Source: Methylocystaceae bacterium
Lineage (GTDB): Bacteria > Pseudomonadota > Alphaproteobacteria > Rhizobiales > Beijerinckiaceae
NCBI GenBank assembly: GCA_003152255.1
Contig: PLZT01000195.1
Coordinates: forward strand, 1 to 6,668
Direction: 5' to 3'
DNA length: 6,668 bases
The position numbers and the translations under genes were made by a program. Shown here in pieces: positions 5,999-6,668 of the stretch (positions within the stretch are counted from its first letter, which is position 1; each line of letters begins with the position of its first letter). The notes beneath the pieces were generated by a model. The model made no database searches and had not been told where the DNA came from. It saw nothing but the letters and a program-made list of their open reading frames with translations.

Positions 5999-6022
5999 CG
6001 GCCACGGAAGGTTCCGTGACCG
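5999..6022 (-). terminator. Strong near-perfect palindrome between coxC and DUF983
   Basis: The 24 bases centred between 6010 and 6011 fold into a stem of up to ten pairs, one of them G-U, around a 4-base loop; the core is CACGGAA/TTCCGTG on the minus strand. It lies 22 bases before the DUF983 start. No T-run follows, so it may be a leaky terminator, an attenuator or an mRNA-stabilising stem that sets coxC expression apart from the assembly genes. A protein-binding operator is the other reading. Confidence 0.45.
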
Positions 6023-6065
6023 CTAACGCAGCGCTCCAATGGACGGCTACTCCCTCGCGGGGCGC

Positions 6066-6077
6066 GGGGCAAGCCCC
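6066..6077 (-). other. Short GGGGC/GCCCC hairpin after coxC
   Basis: GGGGC (6066-6070) and GCCCC (6073-6077) form a compact GC stem 12 bases past the coxC stop codon. Together with the larger palindrome further along it makes the coxC 3' spacer a plausible processing or partial termination zone. No T-run accompanies it. Confidence 0.35.
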
Positions 6078-6089
6078 TGCTGTCGCGCC

Positions 6090-6668
6090 TTATTCGACCA
6101 TGCCGCCCCAATTTCCCCAGACATAGATGGCCGAGAACAGAAACAGCCAGACCACGTCGACGAAATGCCAATACCAGGCGGCGAATTCCAGCCCCAGATG
6201 TTGATCGGGCTTGAAGTGCCCCTTCAGCGTGCGAATGAGGCAGACCGCGAGGAACAGCGTGCCGATGATCACATGGAAGCCGTGAAAACCGGTCGCCATG
6301 AAGAAGGTCGAGCCGTAGTTCGTCGCGGCCGGATGGGCCGGGTCGAATTTGAAGGCGAACGGCGCGTGCACGTATTCCCAAGCCTGGATCGCCGTGAACA
6401 ACGCGCCGAGGGCGATGGTCGCGATCAGGCCCTTCTTGAGCTGATCGCGATCGCCGTGCAGCAGGCCGTGATGACCCCAGGTTAGCGTGGCGCCCGAGGT
6501 CAACAGGATGAGGGTGTTGAGCAGGGGCAGCTTCCAGGGGCTCAGCACTTCGATGCCCTTGGGCGGCCAAACCCCCTCGAACAACGCGGTGCGGGCTTGC
6601 TGGGCGATATCGGCCGGAAACAGGCTCGAATTGAAGAACGCCCAGAACCAGGCGACGAAGAACATCAC
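6090..6668 (-). CDS. coxC: Cytochrome c oxidase subunit III, C-terminal part (cut by the window edge)
   Basis: Subunit III of the aa3-type oxidase is a membrane subunit that stabilises the catalytic core and proton uptake; it holds no redox centre. The 192 visible residues begin inside the gene, with [17 protein letters not shown], and run to a TAA stop. Diagnostic stretches are [20 protein letters not shown], the helix with the conserved glutamate in [30 protein letters not shown], and the final helix [20 protein letters not shown]. The first helices lie beyond 6668. It heads the minus-strand run coxC-DUF983-SURF1, the common alphaproteobacterial arrangement of structural and assembly genes for this oxidase. 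Confidence 0.97.
   Translation of the reverse strand: MMFFVAWFWAFFNSSLFPADIAQQARTALFEGVWPPKGIEVLSPWKLPLLNTLILLTSGATLTWGHHGLLHGDRDQLKKGLIATIALGALFTAIQAWEYVHAPFAFKFDPAHPAATNYGSTFFMATGFHGFHVIIGTLFLAVCLIRTLKGHFKPDQHLGLEFAAWYWHFVDVVWLFLFSAIYVWGNWGGMVE

Overview
The window is GC-rich and densely coded, and its gene families and order point to an alphaproteobacterium, most likely in the Hyphomicrobiales (Rhizobiales). A methylotroph-type family such as Methylocystaceae or Beijerinckiaceae is possible, but that is a guess from general resemblance. Nearly everything is read from the minus strand. The only plus-strand genes form a toxin-antitoxin pair in the middle.

From the right edge, in the direction of transcription, comes a respiratory block: the 3' part of coxC (cytochrome c oxidase subunit III), a zinc-ribbon membrane protein of the DUF983 family, and SURF1, a heme-copper oxidase assembly factor. 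The DUF983 and SURF1 genes share a 4-base GTGA stop/start overlap. A 113-base spacer with two hairpins separates them from coxC. After SURF1 and a short gap with a 10-bp tandem repeat come thrC (threonine synthase, starting with TTG) and a tightly coupled RimJ/RimL-like GNAT acetyltransferase.

Next, on the plus strand and convergent with the acetyltransferase, lies a type II toxin-antitoxin module: a Phd/YefM-family antitoxin with an unusual basic, proline-rich N-terminal tail, overlapping by GTGA a PIN-domain (VapC/FitB-like) toxin. Its upstream region carries several short repeats that could be autoregulatory operators.

The left third, again on the minus strand, holds the most unusual gene: a membrane protein that joins a four-helix diheme cytochrome b561 domain to a DUF3611 domain, the family of cyanobacterial and plastid Tic21/PIC1. 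It is followed by ahcY (S-adenosylhomocysteine hydrolase, cut by the left edge), which has a recognisable sigma70-like promoter and an inverted repeat overlapping its -35 end, probably the operator of a methionine/SAH-cycle regulator.

No tRNA, rRNA, insertion sequence, CRISPR array or phage gene was found, and no gap exceeds 300 bases. There is no clear multi-gene novel system. The best candidate for undescribed biology is the b561-DUF3611 fusion, which could pair transmembrane electron transfer with transport, perhaps of iron.
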